Numbered from the stretch's first letter, positions 10,418 through 22,168 are shown. The stretch is DNA of 64,000 nucleotides from Streptomyces diastatochromogenes (GCA_026913215.1 JAPTYK010000001.1:992001-1056000); one strand, 5' to 3'. Translations and numbers: made by a program. The notes: a model not told the origin generated them from the sequence alone.

Positions 10418-11780
10418 TCAGCGCGGCAGCAGGCGGCAGCGGGCCGGGCCCGTCGCGTAGAGCGTGATCGCGGAGCCGACGGGGATCTCGGTGTCGACGG
10501 CTTCGAGGCCGTACTTCTGGAGGAGCATCGCCAGGGCGATCACCGACTCCAGCATCGAGAAGTGCTGACCTATGCAGGCGCGCGGGCCGCCGCCGAAGGG
10601 GTACCAGGCGTACCGGGGCGGGCCGCCTCCGCCTCGGGGGTGAAGCGGTCGGGGTCGAAGCGCCCGGGTCCTCCCAGTAGGCGGGGTGCCGGTGGGTGAC
10701 CCAGGAGGCGACGACGACGTCCGCGCCGGCCGGGATGGTGACGCCGTCGATCACGGTGGCGGCGACGGACCGGCGCCCGATGGCCGGGGCGGCGGGGAAG
10801 AGCCGCATGGTCTCCTTGAGGACCCGGGTGACGTAGGGCAGCGCGTCGAGGTCGGCGGCGCCGGGGGTGCGGCCGCCGAGGACCCGGTCGACCTCCTCGT
10901 GGGCCCGCTTCAGCACCTCCGGGTGCTTGGCGAGGAGGTGGAGGGCGAAGCCGAGGGAGGTGGCGGTGGTCTCGTGCCCGGCGAGCAGGAAGATGAGGAC
11001 CTGCTCGCGCAGCTCGGTGGCGTCGAAGCTGCCGTCCTCGGCGCTCTCGGCCTCGACGAGCAGGGTGAGGAGGTCGTCGCCCTCGGCGGAGGCCCGGCCG
11101 GAGGCGCGCCGCTCGGCGATGATCCGGTCGCAGACCTCGTACAGCGCCCGGTGGACGGCGGCGGCCTTGCGGTTGCCGGGGGTGGGCCATTCGCGCGGGA
11201 CCTTGAGCGGGGCGTAGCCACGGCTCAGCACATAGGCGTTGAGCTCGGGGAAGCTGCGCTCGACGATCTCGACGGCCGTGTCGACGTCGGTGCCGAAGAG
11301 GATGCGGGCGACGGCGCGCAGGGCGAAGCGGGTCATCTCGTGGAGGACGTCGACGGTCTCGGCGCCTTCGTCCTGCCACTCGCCGGTGAGGGTGGTGACC
11401 TCGGCGGCGACGGCCGCGGCGTAGCCGTCGACGCGGCGCTTGGTGAAGAGGGGCTGGACGAGCCGGCGCTGGCGGAGGTAGTCCTCGTCCTGGCTGGTGA
11501 GCAGGCCGTTGCCGAAGGACTCGCGGATCTCCTGGTAGAAGGCGTTGTCCTTGCGGAAGTTGGCCGATTCGCCGGCCAGGACCTGCTGGGCGCCCTCGGC
11601 GGAGAAGACGCCGTAGAGGGTGGCGCGGATCCCGGGCGGGCCCGCGGTGATCTTCACGACGTCGCCGTGCTCGCGCTGGGCGCGCAGGAAGGTGCCCAGC
11701 GAGTCGTTCTTGAGGTCGAACATGGAGCCGAGCAGCGGAACTCCCGTGAGTTCGGGCGCCTCGGTCCGGGTGGTGGTCAT
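10418..11780 (-). CDS. Cytochrome P450
   Basis: About 454 residues. The I-helix oxygen-binding motif is AGHETTATS, the K-helix is [11 protein letters not shown], and the heme-binding loop reads [14 protein letters not shown] with the Cys thiolate ligand. ATG 11780 is preceded by a GGGGGAAG ribosome site; an in-frame ATG at 11804 is less likely. Two breaks near 10665 and 10615 separate the heme loop from the K-helix, each fitting a lost G or C. No ferredoxin or reductase gene is adjacent and there is no biosynthetic cluster, so the substrate is unknown. Confidence 0.9.
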
Positions 11781-11935
11781 GATCGCTTCCCCCTTGATCG
11801 TCACCGGCCTGGTGATTCTTCCTCAGGAAGTAACGCACGGGCGAGCGGGGACCGAACAACCGACTGGATCCGGCCCGTTGGCTCGAATCGCCCGGTTTCC
11901 CGCCGTTGTCAGTGGCGTCTGCGAGGCTCGTCGTC

Positions 11936-12402
11936 ATGGAGCGACCCGAGCTGACCCTGCAACTGACCATCGACTGCGCCGAGCCCCAGCGCCTGGTGCC
12001 CTTCTGGCTGGACGCCCTGCGGTACGTCCCCGACCCGCCGCCCGCCGGCCACGCCACCTGGCGGGCGTACTGGGAGGCGATCGGGGTGCCCGAGGACGAG
12101 CTCGGCGAGGGCGCCGGGGAGCTCCCGGAGTCCATCGTCGACCCCAAGGGGGTGGGCCCCGGGTCTGGTTCCAGCAGGTCCGCGAGCCCAAGACCGTCAA
12201 GAACCGCGTCCACCTCGACCTCAAGGTCGGCGGCGGCCGCGAGGTCCCGCTCGCCGTCCGGCGCGAGCGCGTGGACGGCGAGGTGGCCCGGCTGACGGCG
12301 CTCGGCGCGACCGTCCTCTACGCGATGGACGAGCCGAACGGCATGGACTACTACGCGGTGGTCCTCCAGGACCCGGAGGGCAACGAGTTCTGTCTGGTCT
12401 GA
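11936..12402 (+). CDS. VOC (glyoxalase-fold) family protein
   Basis: About 156 residues. It has a vicinal-oxygen-chelate fold starting TLQLTIDCAEPQRLVPFWLD, with the conserved pair KNRVHLDLKV and a terminal LQDPEGNEFCLV that carries the metal-site Glu. Such proteins are lyases, dioxygenases or resistance proteins; this one has no assigned substrate. One break near 12162 is consistent with a lost C. It resembles the intact VOC gene at 39808-40152 in its ends. Confidence 0.8.
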
Positions 12403-12424
12403 GGCCGCCGCTTCCCCGCCGCCG

Positions 12425-13639
12425 CTACTTCGCGAGCGCGCGGCTGATGACCATGCGCTGGATCTCGCTGGTGCCCTCGAAGATGGTGTAGATGGCGGCG
12501 TCGCGGTGCATGCGCTCCACCGGGTACTCGCGGGTGTAGCCGTTGCCGCCGAGGATCTGGATGGCCTGGGCGGTGACCTTCTTGGCGACCTCGCTCGCGT
12601 ACAGCTTGGACATGGAGCCCTCGGCGGCGGTGAAGGGCTTGCCGGCGGTGGCCATCCAGGAGGCGCGCCAGACGAGGAGGCGGGCGGCGTCGATCTGGGT
12701 GGCCATGTCGGCGAGCTGGAAGGCGACGCCCTGGTTCTCGATGATCGGGCGGCCGAACTGGACGCGGGTCTTCGCGTAGTCGAGGGCGACCTCGTACGCG
12801 GCGCGGGCGGTGCCGACGGCCATGGCGCCGACGGCCGGGCGGGAGGCCTCGAAGGTGGCCATGGCGGCGTTCTTCACGCGCTCGCCGCCCGCCTTGGCCT
12901 TCTCCCGGGCGCGGGCGAGCCGCTCGTCCAGCTTGTCCTTGCCGCCGAGGAGGCAGTGGCCGGGGATCCGGACGTCCTCCAGGACGACCTCGGCGGTGTG
13001 GGAGGCGCGGATGCCGTGCTTCTGGAACTTCTGGCCCTGGGAGAGGCCGGGGGTGTTCGGCGGCACGATGAAGGAGGCGTGGCCCTTGGAGCCGAGCTCG
13101 GCGTCGACGACGGCGACGACGACGTGGACGTTGGCGATGCCGCCGTTGGTCGCCCAGGTCTTGGTGCCGTTGAGGACCCACTCGTCCTTGGCCTCGTCGT
13201 ACACGGCGCGGGTGCGCATGGAGGCGACGTCCGAGCCGGCGTCGGGCTCGGAGGAGCAGAAGGCGGCGACCTTGACGTCGTTCGCGTCGCCGTACATCTG
13301 CGGGACCCAGGTGCCGATCTGCTCCTCGGTGCCGTTGGCGAGGACGCCGACGGCGGCGAGGCCGGTGCCGACGATGGAGAGGGCGATGCCGGCGTCGCCC
13401 CAGAAGAGCTCCTCCATCGCCATCGGGATGCCGAGGCCGGTCGGGTCGAAGAACTGCTGGGCGTAGAAGTCGAGGGAGTAGATGCCGAGCTTGGCCGCTT
13501 CCTGGATGATCGGCCAGGGAGTCTCCTCACGCTCGTCCCACTCGGCGGCCGCGGGGCGCATCACATCGGCGGCGAAGCCGTGGAGCCAGTCGCGGACCTG
13601 CTTCTGGTCCTCGTTGAGTTCGAGCGTGAACTCGCCCAT
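12425..13639 (-). CDS. Acyl-CoA dehydrogenase
   Basis: This intact protein of about 404 residues has FAD-binding SEPDAGSDVASMRT, WATNGGIANVHVV, and the C-terminal GGNGYTREYPVERMHRDA and IFEGTSEIQRMV. It oxidises acyl-CoA to trans-2-enoyl-CoA in fatty-acid or branched-chain catabolism. ATG 13639 is chosen because GGGAGGG precedes it by 3-9 bases. A TetR gene is divergent and a perfect palindrome lies 27 bases upstream of the start, so autoregulated control of both genes is likely. Confidence 0.93.
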   Translation of the reverse strand: MGEFTLELNEDQKQVRDWLHGFAADVMRPAAAEWDEREETPWPIIQEAAKLGIYSLDFYAQQFFDPTGLGIPMAMEELFWGDAGIALSIVGTGLAAVGVLANGTEEQIGTWVPQMYGDANDVKVAAFCSSEPDAGSDVASMRTRAVYDEAKDEWVLNGTKTWATNGGIANVHVVVAVVDAELGSKGHASFIVPPNTPGLSQGQKFQKHGIRASHTAEVVLEDVRIPGHCLLGGKDKLDERLARAREKAKAGGERVKNAAMATFEASRPAVGAMAVGTARAAYEVALDYAKTRVQFGRPIIENQGVAFQLADMATQIDAARLLVWRASWMATAGKPFTAAEGSMSKLYASEVAKKVTAQAIQILGGNGYTREYPVERMHRDAAIYTIFEGTSEIQRMVISRALAK

Positions 13640-13665
13640 GTTCCCTCCCAGCATGACGTTACTTG

Positions 13666-13687
13666 CGGTAACAGCAGTCTGTTACCG
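13666..13687. promoter_or_regulatory. Candidate TetR operator
   Basis: Perfect 9-bp arms CGGTAACAG and CTGTTACCG flank a 4-base spacer between divergent acyl-CoA dehydrogenase and TetR genes. Its size and position fit a TetR dimer site that overlaps the dehydrogenase promoter. The assignment is an inference from symmetry and context. Confidence 0.6.
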
Positions 13688-13802
13688 GCGGGTAGAGGCT
13701 GTCAACCTGCGGGGGGAGCGGTTCGGCCCGACCGGCACCGGATCCCGGCCGGGTGTTACGTTGCGACAGCCTCACGAATCGCACGGGCGGGGAGACACGC
13801 AC

Positions 13803-14449
13803 ATGGACATCGCACACCGGGCCACCGACCAGCAGACGCCCGCCGAGCAGCGGCGCCGCGAGCTGCTGGAGGCGGCGGACCGGGTGGTGCTCCGGGACGG
13901 CCCCAAGGCCTCCATGAACGCGATCGCGGCCGAGGCGGGCATCACCAAGCCGATCCTCTACCGCCACTTCGGCGACAAGGGCGGCCTCTACCGCGCCCTC
14001 GCCACCCGGCACACCGACGCGCTCCTCGCCTCGCTCCGGGCCTCGCTCGACGCGCCCGCCGACCGGCGCCGCCGCGTCGAGGCCACCCTCGACACCTACC
14101 TGGCCTCCATCGAGGCGATGCCCCAGGTCTACCGCTTCCTCATGCACCCGGCGGAGGAGCCGCACCAGACCGAGCAGGGCTTCGACGTCGGCCGCCACTC
14201 GGCCCCGCTGCTCCGGCGCATGGGCGAGGAGCTCGGCCAGGTCATCGCCGAGCGCGTCGACCTGGGACCGGCCGCCGAGGCGCGGGCCCGGATCTGGGGC
14301 ACGGCATCGTCGGCATGATGCACGCGGCCGGCGACTGGTGGCTCGGCGAGCGCCCCTGCTCCCGCGCGGACCTCGTCAAGGCCCTGGCCGACCTGCTGTG
14401 GGGCCGCCTCGCCGAGGCCGACGACCTCCCGGGCGGGCCCGGCTTCTGA
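13803..14449 (+). CDS. TetR family transcriptional regulator
   Basis: About 215 residues. The N-terminal helix-turn-helix is [19 protein letters not shown], a standard TetR DNA-binding domain, followed by an all-helical ligand domain with [10 protein letters not shown]. It is divergent from acyl-CoA dehydrogenase and has a palindrome in the shared promoter, so it probably represses that gene and itself, with an acyl-CoA as a plausible ligand. One break near 14296 lies in a run of four G; the tail then resumes as [15 protein letters not shown]. Confidence 0.88.
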
Positions 14450-14458
14450 GGGACCGGG

Positions 14459-15015
14459 CTAGGCGATCCGGTCCGCTCCGCTCCCCCACGGCTGCTTGCG
14501 GATCGCGCGCAGGAGACGTGACTTGCGCCACCCCGTGACGTGGTCCGCGTAGACCCCGCCCTCCAGGTGGTCCGTCTCGTGCTGGAGGCAGCGGGCGAAG
14601 AAACCCGTGCCCTCGATCCGTATCGGAGTGCCGTCCAGACGGACGCCCTCCACCACCGCGCGGTCGAAGCGGGGCGTCGGCGCCTCCAGGCCCGGCAGGG
14701 AGAGCAGCCCTCGGGGCCCCGGATCTCGTCGCCGTCCGCCTCCACGAGCCGCGGGTTCACCACATGGCCCAGGTGACGGTTCTCCTCGTCGTCGGGGCAG
14801 TCGTACACGAAGACCCGCAGGCCCACGCCGACCTGGTTCGCCGCCAGACCCACGCCGTGCGCCGCGTACATCGTGGCGAACATGTCCTCGACGAGCCGGG
14901 CCAGTTCGGGGCCGAAGTCGGTGACGGGCGCGCAGGGGGTGTGCAGGACGGGGTCGCCGAGGAGCGTCATGGCCCGGACGAGGCCGGAACTGCCGGGGAT
15001 GGGGCGGTTTCGCAT
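14459..15015 (-). CDS. def: Peptide deformylase
   Basis: About 185 residues with all three deformylase motifs: [19 protein letters not shown] (metal Cys) and QHETDHLEG (two metal His and catalytic Glu). It removes the formyl group from nascent proteins and needs a metal ion. ATG 15015 starts [11 protein letters not shown]. One break near 14707 lies inside motif 2 and is repaired by one extra C in TGCCTC. Because this enzyme is normally essential, the break is probably a sequence artefact, unless another def copy exists elsewhere. Confidence 0.9.
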
Positions 15016-15141
15016 GGCGGTAAGGGTACGGTCCACCCTGACCTCCTCGTTTCGCGCAGCCGCTCGACGGTGCCGCTGTTCGGGCTCCTGGCCGGATCTC
15101 GATAGGCTGAGCCCGGACCGACGCAAGGAGGAACAAGAACG

Positions 15142-16386
15142 ATGTCTGGACACCCCGGTAATCCAGAGCCGCTGACGCCGCGCGCCAAGCTGGCCGTGAC
15201 GGCGGGCAAGGCCGCGCCGCGGTGTCGCGTGCGGCGGGACGCGGCAGCGGATCGGTGATCGGCGGCCGGGTGGCGCTGAAGCTCGACCCCGACCTGCTGG
15301 GACGGCTCGCGCAGCATCTGGACGTCGTCCTGGTGTCGGCGACCAACGGCAAGACGACGACGACCCGGCTCATCGCGGAGGCGCTGCGCGCCGCCGGGCC
15401 CGTGGTCTCCAACGCCCTCGGCGCCAACATGCCCGCCGGCATCACCTCGGCGCTGGCCGGCGGCACGGATTCCAAGTTCGGTGTGATCGAGGTCGACGAG
15501 AAGTACCTCGCCGGCGTCGCCCGCGACACCACGCCCAAGGTGATCGCGCTGCTCAACCTCTCGCGCGACCAGCTCGACCGCGCGGCCGAGACCCGGATGC
15601 TCGCCGAGAAGTGGCGCGAGGGCCTCAACGGCACGAAGGCCGTGGTCGTCGCCAACGCCGACGACCCGCTGATCGTGTGGGCCGCCTCCTCCTCCCCGAA
15701 CGTGGTGTGGGTCGCGGCCGGCCAGGAGTGGAAGGACGACGCCTGGTCGTGCCCCGCCTGCGGCGGTGTGATGCAGCGTCCGGGCGACGACTGGTTCTGC
15801 GGCGAGTGCGGCTTCCGCCGCCCCGCGCCGAGCTGGGCCCTCAGCGGCGACCACGTGCTCGACCCGCACGGTTCGGCCTGGCCGATCCGGCTCCAGCTGC
15901 CCGGCCGCGCCAACAAGGCGAACGCCGCCACCTCGGCCGCCGTCGCCGCCGTCTTCGGGTGCCGCCGCAGGTGGCCCTGGAGCGCATGTACCAGGTGCAG
16001 GCCGTCGCCGGCCGCTACGACGTGGTCTCCTTCCAGAACCGCGACCTGCGTCTGCTCCTCGCGAAGAACCCGGCCGGCTGGCTCGAAACGTTTTCCTCAT
16101 CGACGGCCCGCCCGCCCCGGTGATCCTCTCGGTCAACGCGCGTGGCGCCGACGGCACCGACACCTCCTGGCTGTGGGACGTGGACTACGGCCGGCTCGCC
16201 GGTCACCCGATCATGGTGATCGGCGACCGGAAGCTGGACCTCGCGGTCCGCCTGGAGGTCGCGGGCGTGGACTTCCGCGTCTGCGAGACCCTCGACGAGG
16301 CCGTCGCGATGGCCCCGCCCGGACAGATCGAGCTGATCGCCAACTACACCGCCTTCCAGGACGTCCGCCGCCGCGTCGGCAACTGA
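15142..16386 (+). CDS. murT: Lipid II isoglutaminyl synthase subunit MurT (Mur ligase)
   Basis: About 415 residues. The Mur-ligase ATP site is [15 protein letters not shown]; a Cys4 zinc ribbon (CPACGG and CGECGF) is inserted in the central domain, as in MurT. The C-terminal DUF1727 part has [18 protein letters not shown]. With GatD it amidates the D-Glu of lipid II. ATG 15142 follows AAGGAGGAAC. Breaks near 15212, 15958 and 16097 each match a lost G or C. gatD begins 20 bases downstream. Confidence 0.92.
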
Positions 16387-16405
16387 CCCGTAGAGGACTT
16401 GCAGC

Positions 16406-17133
16406 ATGAGTGACAGCAGCCTGCGCCTGGTCTGGGTCTACCGGACCTGCTCAGCACCTACGGCGACCAGGGCAACGTCCTCGTCGTCCAGCGCCGCGCC
16501 GAACAGCGCGGTCTCAGCGTCGAGCGCGTCGACGTCCGCAGCGACCAGCCGATCCCCACCTCGGGCGACATCTACCTGATCGGCGGCGGCGAGGACCGTC
16601 CGCAGCGGCTCGCGGCCGAGCGGCTGCGGCGGGACGGCGGCCTGAGCCGGGCCGCCTCCAACGGCGCGATCATCTTCTCGGTCTGCGCCGGGTACCAGAT
16701 CCTGGGCCACGAGTTCATCAACGACCTCGGCGAGCGCGAGCCCGGCCTCGGGCTCATCGACGTGATCTCGACCCGCGGCGAGGGCGCCCGCTGCGTCGGC
16801 GACGTCCTCGCGGACATCGACCCGCGCCTGGGCCTCCCCCAGCTGACCGGTTTCGAGAACCACCAGGGCATCACCCACCTCGGCCCGACGGCCCGGCCCT
16901 TCGCCCGGACCGTCTACGGCAACGGCAACGGCACCGGCGACGGCACCGAGGGCGCGTACAACGACACCGTCTTCGGCACGTACATGCACGGCCCCGTCAT
17001 GGCGCGCAACCCGCAGATCGCGGACCTGCTCCTGAAGCTGGCCCTCGACGTGAACGCGCTGCCGCCGACCGACGACCGCTGGTACGAGGCGCTGCGCGCC
17101 GAGCGCGTCGCGGCGGCGAGCCAGCCCGCCTGA
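16406..17133 (+). CDS. gatD: Lipid II isoglutaminyl synthase glutaminase subunit GatD
   Basis: About 242 residues of class I glutamine amidotransferase type. The nucleophile Cys is in IIFSVCAGYQILG and the catalytic His in GTYMHGPVMARNP. It supplies ammonia to MurT for lipid II amidation, which is needed for normal peptidoglycan cross-linking. It follows murT on the same strand. One break near 16441 fits a lost C in TACCCG and separates the first 12 codons from PDLLSTYGDQGN. Confidence 0.92.
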
Positions 17134-17290
17134 GTCAGCCCCGGGACCGTTGTTGGTCCCTCGTACGAACGTACGTTGTCCACTGTGCGGACATCCGGTT
17201 CGGCCCCGCCACCCTGCGGCGATAGGGTGGCGGGGATCCAGCCGGACGACGTGGTCCGGGAGTCGGCCCACGTTGCAAAGGTTTTGGGCT

Positions 17291-18315
<1,025 letters not shown>

Positions 18316-18332
18316 GGACTCCCGCACGCCAC

Positions 18333-18368
18333 AACCGCCCCCGGTCGCAGTCGCGGCCGGGGGCGGTT
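18333..18368 (+). terminator. Terminator after phosphofructokinase gene
   Basis: Perfect 12-bp arms (18333-18344 and 18357-18368) enclose a 12-base loop, 18 bases after the pfkA stop. Confidence 0.8.
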
Positions 18369-18417
18369 CTAGTCTGGTGCGGACAACAAGCGCGAATCGG
18401 GCTCCAGGAGTGTACGG

Positions 18418-19366
18418 ATGGATCACAGCGGGCACGGCATGACGATGGATCTGCCGCCGTTCACGCTGGGGCGGGGCCTGGAGTTCTCTCCCGACCTCTT
18501 CTTCCTGATCGGATGCCTGACGGCGCTCGGTCTGTACGGGTGGGGCGTGGCGCGGCTGCGGCGGCGCGGTGACGCGTGGCCGATCAGCCGGACGGTGTTC
18601 TTCACGGTCGGCGTGCTGACCGTCGCCCTGGTGATGTGCACCAAGCTCAACGACTACGGCATGGTCATGTTCAGCGTGCACATGGTGCAGCACATGGTGA
18701 TCTCCATGCTGTCGCCGATCCTGCTGCTGCTCGGCGCGCCGGTGACCCTCGCGCTGCGGGCGCTGCCGGTGGCGGGCCGGGACTCGACCGGGCCGCGCGA
18801 GCTGCTCCTGAAGCTGCTGCACAGCCGGTACATGAAGGTGATCACGCACCCGGTGTTCACCATCTCCATGTTCATCGCGAGCCTGTACGCGCTGTACTTC
18901 TCCCGCTCTTCGACTTCCTGATGGGGTCCAAGGCCGGTCACATCGGCATGATGGTGCACTTCCTCATGGTGGGCCTGATCTTCTTCTGGCCGATCATGGG
19001 CGTGGACCCGGGCCCGCACCGGCCGGGGTACGTGATGCGGATGCTGGAGCTGTTCGCGGGCATGCCGTTCCACGCCTTCTTCGGCATCGCGATGATGATG
19101 GCCACCCAGCCGCTGGTGGAGTCGTACAAGAACCCGCCGGCCTCGCTCGGGATCGACGCCCTCGCCGACCAGAACGCGGCGGGCGGGATCGCCTGGGCGT
19201 TCAGCGAGATCCCGTCCGTGCTCGTCCTGATCGCCCTGGTCTACCAGTGGTACCACTCCGAGCAGCGGCAGGCCGTCCGCAGGACCGGGCCGCCGACCGG
19301 GACGGCGACAAGGAGCTGGAGGCGTACAACGCGTATCTGGCGAGTCTGCGGACGCGGAGTCGCTGA
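18418..19366 (+). CDS. ctaG: Cytochrome c oxidase assembly protein, CtaG/caa3 type
   Basis: About 316 residues with about seven membrane helices (LFFLIGCLTALGLYGW, TVFFTVGVLTVALVM, HMVISMLSPILLLLG and others). The N-terminal MDHSGHGMTMDL is His/Met-rich, as expected for a copper chaperone, and HMVQHMVISM is the family signature. It helps copper insertion into cytochrome oxidase in the membrane. Breaks near 18902 and 19286 both fit lost C bases; the stop after SLRTRSR is in the third frame. Confidence 0.88.
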
Positions 19367-19527
19367 GGATCGTGTCCTCCCCTTCCGGGCCCGGTGCCGC
19401 CTGCGGCGCCGGGCCCGTTCGCGTCCCGGCGCACGCCGGAGCGTCCGGGGAGTAGCGCGCGCCCCTCTCGGGGGGCCACGATGGGACGGACGGCTTCCGC
19501 GTCCCCGGTCGGGAGGAGGGCGGGCCC

Positions 19528-19815
19528 ATGTCCGGTCCCACGAAGACGATGACGGTGCTCACCTGCGCGGCGCTGTTGCTGACGACGGCCTACACGGTGG
19601 CGCTCGGCAGCAGCGGCTGGCTCTGGTTCGGCCTGGTGGTGCTGGTGGTGGCGACGATCGGGATGGCGGCGGCGGACAGCACCGTACCGCCCGCTCCCGG
19701 CCCCGCCCGCCGGGTCCCACGGCGCCTTGAGGAGCCGGCGCGGGGCCTAGCGCGGGGCCAGGAGGATCCAGACCTGGCCCGGCGCGAAGGGCAGGGCGCT
19801 CCGTCGGGGTGGTGA
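19528..19815 (+). CDS. Small membrane protein, unidentified
   Basis: An ATG at 19528 with GGGAGGAGGG upstream opens a short frame with two hydrophobic stretches (VLTCAALLLTTAYTVAL and WLWFGLVVLVVATIGMA). As written it runs to 19815 and overlaps the end of the convergent DUF3048 gene by about 70 bases. A single lost base would end it at a TGA near 19730 instead, which seems more natural. No family is recognised. Confidence 0.5.
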   Translation: MSGPTKTMTVLTCAALLLTTAYTVALGSSGWLWFGLVVLVVATIGMAAADSTVPPAPGPARRVPRRLEEPARGLARGQEDPDLARREGQGAPSGW

Positions 19816-20748
19816 AGGCGGTGCCGGAGGAGGCCGAGGGGCGGGACCAGCGGGCCTCGTGGGCGCGGCCGTCGCGCAGGACGAGCGCGGTGCCGCCGCC
19901 GACGGTCTCGCTGTACGGGGAGACCGCGCCGAGCCGGTCGTGGAACCGGGAGGGCGGACGGTCACGCGCTGGACGACGACCGTCGCCGGGGTGAGCGGGC
20001 CGGTGTCGGTGGCGCGGGCCTCGCGGCCGTCCATGGCCACCCGCCAGGCCCGGTCGGCGGCGGACCAGGTGAAGGTGTAGCGGGCGGCCGGGTAGCGGAC
20101 GGTCGAGGTCGTGACGGGGTGCCGCCGACCGGGTCGGGTCCGAAGCGGAAGCCGATGTCCCGGGTTCGCCGGCCCCGGGGCGGCGGCGAGGGCGCGGCCG
20201 GGGCGCAGGTAGAGGTTGTGCGGGGCGGGCCGGTCCGGTGAGCGCTGGAAGGCGCCGGGCGCGGTGCTCTCGGTGACGAGGTGGAGCGGCGCGGCCCGGA
20301 GGAGCGGGGTCAGGGCGGACTGGGCGCCGGAGTAGGCGAGGACCGGGCGGCCGAAGTCGCCGAGGAGGGCGATGTCGGACTCGCGGGCGCTGCGGACGGG
20401 GCCGGTGAGGTCGGGGAGGCGGGAGGAGTAGACGGCCATGAGCCGGGTGAATCCGCCCTCGACCTGTTCGACGTAGACGAGGTCGGCCTTGCCGAGTCCG
20501 GTGTGGGGGCGGGCCCCGGGCACGTTGTCGAGCTTGACGGCCAGGACGGGGCGGGCTTCGCGGGCAGTCCGGTGAAGGGAGAGGTGCCGGTGGGCGCGGT
20601 GGCGGGGCGGTCGTCGGCGTGGGCGTCGGCTCCGAGGGCCCGAGCCGGAGCAGCCGTACAGACCGGCCGCCGTCAGCGCGCACAGCAGCGCGGTGAGGAC
20701 GCGGCCGGGCCGCCCGGAGGATGCCTTGACCCTGTGCTCGCCCGTCAT
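19747..20748 (-). CDS. DUF3048 lipoprotein (YerB-like)
   Basis: About 334 residues. It starts at MTGEHRVKAS with a lipoprotein signal ending in a lipobox-like TAAGLYGC. The DUF3048 N-terminal domain shows PVLAVKLDNVPGARPHTGL, DLVYVEQVEGGFTRLMAVY and PVRSARESDIALLGDFGRP; the C-terminal domain shows TFTWSAADRAWRVAMDG. The family includes Bacillus YerB; its role is unclear. Three or four breaks lie between about 20640 and 19800, near the linker and in the C-terminal domain. Confidence 0.78.
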   Translation of the reverse strand: MTGEHRVKASSGRPGRVLTALLCALTAAGLYGCSGSGPRSRRPRRRPPRHRAHRHLSLHRTAREARPVLAVKLDNVPGARPHTGLGKADLVYVEQVEGGFTRLMAVYSSRLPDLTGPVRSARESDIALLGDFGRPVLAYSGAQSALTPLLRAAPLHLVTESTAPGAFQRSPDRPAPHNLYLRPGRALAAAPGPANPGHRLPLRTRPGRRHPVTTSTVRYPAARYTFTWSAADRAWRVAMDGREARATDTGPLTPATVVVQRVTVRPPGSTTGSARSPRTARPSAAAPRSSCATAAPTRPAGPAPRPPPAPPSPPRRSALPFAPGQVWILLAPR

Positions 20749-20825
20749 GTGACGCTCCCCACCAGTGGACCACGGGCCCGCGCGGGGATACAACGGGGCG
20801 TGACGGACGAAGAACGGGGGTCACG

Positions 20826-21514
20826 GTGTTCTACCGGCTGATGAAGTACGTCCTGATCGGACCGCTCCTCAGGCTGCTGTTCCGGCCGCGGATCGAGGGA
20901 CTCGAACACGTCCCGGAGGAGGGGGCCGCGATCGTCGCGGGCAATCACCTCTCCTTCTCCGACCATTTCCTGATGCCGGTGGTCCTGGACCGGCGGATCA
21001 CCTTCCTCGCGAAGCAGGAGTACTTCACGGGGCCGGGTCTCAAGGGCCGGCTCACGGCCGCCTTCTTCCGGGCCGCCGGGCAGATCCCGGTGGACCGGTC
21101 GGGGAAGGAGGCCGGGCAGGCGGCGATCCGGGAGGGGCTCGGCGTCCTGGGCCGCGGGGAGCTCCTCGGGATCTATCCCGAGGGGACGCGTTCGCACGAC
21201 GGGCGGCTGTACAAGGGCAAGGTGGGGTGGCGGTGATGGCGCTGACCGCCGGGGTCCCGGTGGTGCCGTGCGCGATGGTGGGGACCTTCGAGATCCAGCC
21301 GCCGGGGAAGGTCGTGCCGAGGATCCGCCGGGTCACCATCCGCTTCGGGGAGCCGCTGGACTTCTCCCGGTTCGAAGGGGCGGCGGGCGAGCGGGCCGTG
21401 GTCCGCGCGGTGACGGACGAGATCATGTACGAGATCCTGCGCCTGTCGGGCCAGGAGTACGTGGACGAGTACGCGGCGGTGGTCAAGGCAGCGGGTGCGG
21501 ACGCAGGACCATGA
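20826..21514 (+). CDS. plsC: 1-acylglycerol-3-phosphate acyltransferase (PlsC family)
   Basis: About 229 residues. The HX4D catalytic motif is NHLSFSDHF, the second motif is [12 protein letters not shown], and [10 protein letters not shown] is the fourth block. It acylates lysophosphatidate at the membrane during phospholipid synthesis. The start is GTG 20826. One break near 21230 sits in a run of four G. The 3' end overlaps the convergent ComB-like gene by 32 bases. Confidence 0.9.
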
Positions 21515-22168
21515 GCGGGCCCTCCGGGGTCGCCACCATGGCGAAGGGGAAGCGGTCGACCTCCAGGCAGAGCGCGACGTCGTCGGGGTGGACGCCCTCG
21601 CGCACTCCCTGGGCCAGCTCGGCGGCGGCGCGCGAACCGGCGGCGCGGCGGAGGAACGCGGCGGCGTCCGTCCCGGCCCCGCCGGCCCTGCCGGCGATGT
21701 ACTGGGCGCACGCCAGGTCCTCGTCGGCCCGCCCGTCCTCGCCGGTGACCACGAACGTGACGGTGTCGCTCCCGCGGGTCCGCAGGAGCCGGGCCGTGGC
21801 CTCCGCCACCACGAAGCCGGCGCACAGCACCAGCGGGGCGTCCTTGACCGCGAGGGCGCCGACCGTGCCCGCCGTGGTCTTCTGCACGACGGTCCGGCCG
21901 GCGAGGTCGGCGGAGCGCAGCAGGCCCGGCGAGTTGACCAGGTCGAATCCGGGCGCGGCCGGGCCGTCCTTGAGCGCCACCCAGTCCGGGTGGCGGGCCT
22001 TGAGCGCCAGGGCCTCGTCGAGCGACCCGGCGAGGACGATCTTCTCGGCCCCCGGGCGAAGGCCCAGGCGGCCACGGTGTACGCGCGCATGACGTCGACG
22101 ACGACGGCCACGGGCGGGGTCTCCGTCAGTTCACTGATGGCGAGGAATCGGGCGTCCATGCCCGTCAT
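21483..22168 (-). CDS. 2-phosphosulfolactate phosphatase family protein (ComB-like)
   Basis: About 228 residues. [50 protein letters not shown] and [16 protein letters not shown] are typical of the ComB fold. ComB hydrolyses 2-phospho-3-sulfolactate in coenzyme M synthesis, a pathway not expected here, and no other genes of it are nearby, so the true substrate may differ. The start is ATG 22168 or 22159. One break near 22055 fits a lost G in a run of six. Confidence 0.75.

Noticed and set aside
10418..12402. Secondary-metabolite cluster around the P450
   Set aside because: No synthase, ligase or tailoring set is adjacent; neighbours are unrelated housekeeping genes.
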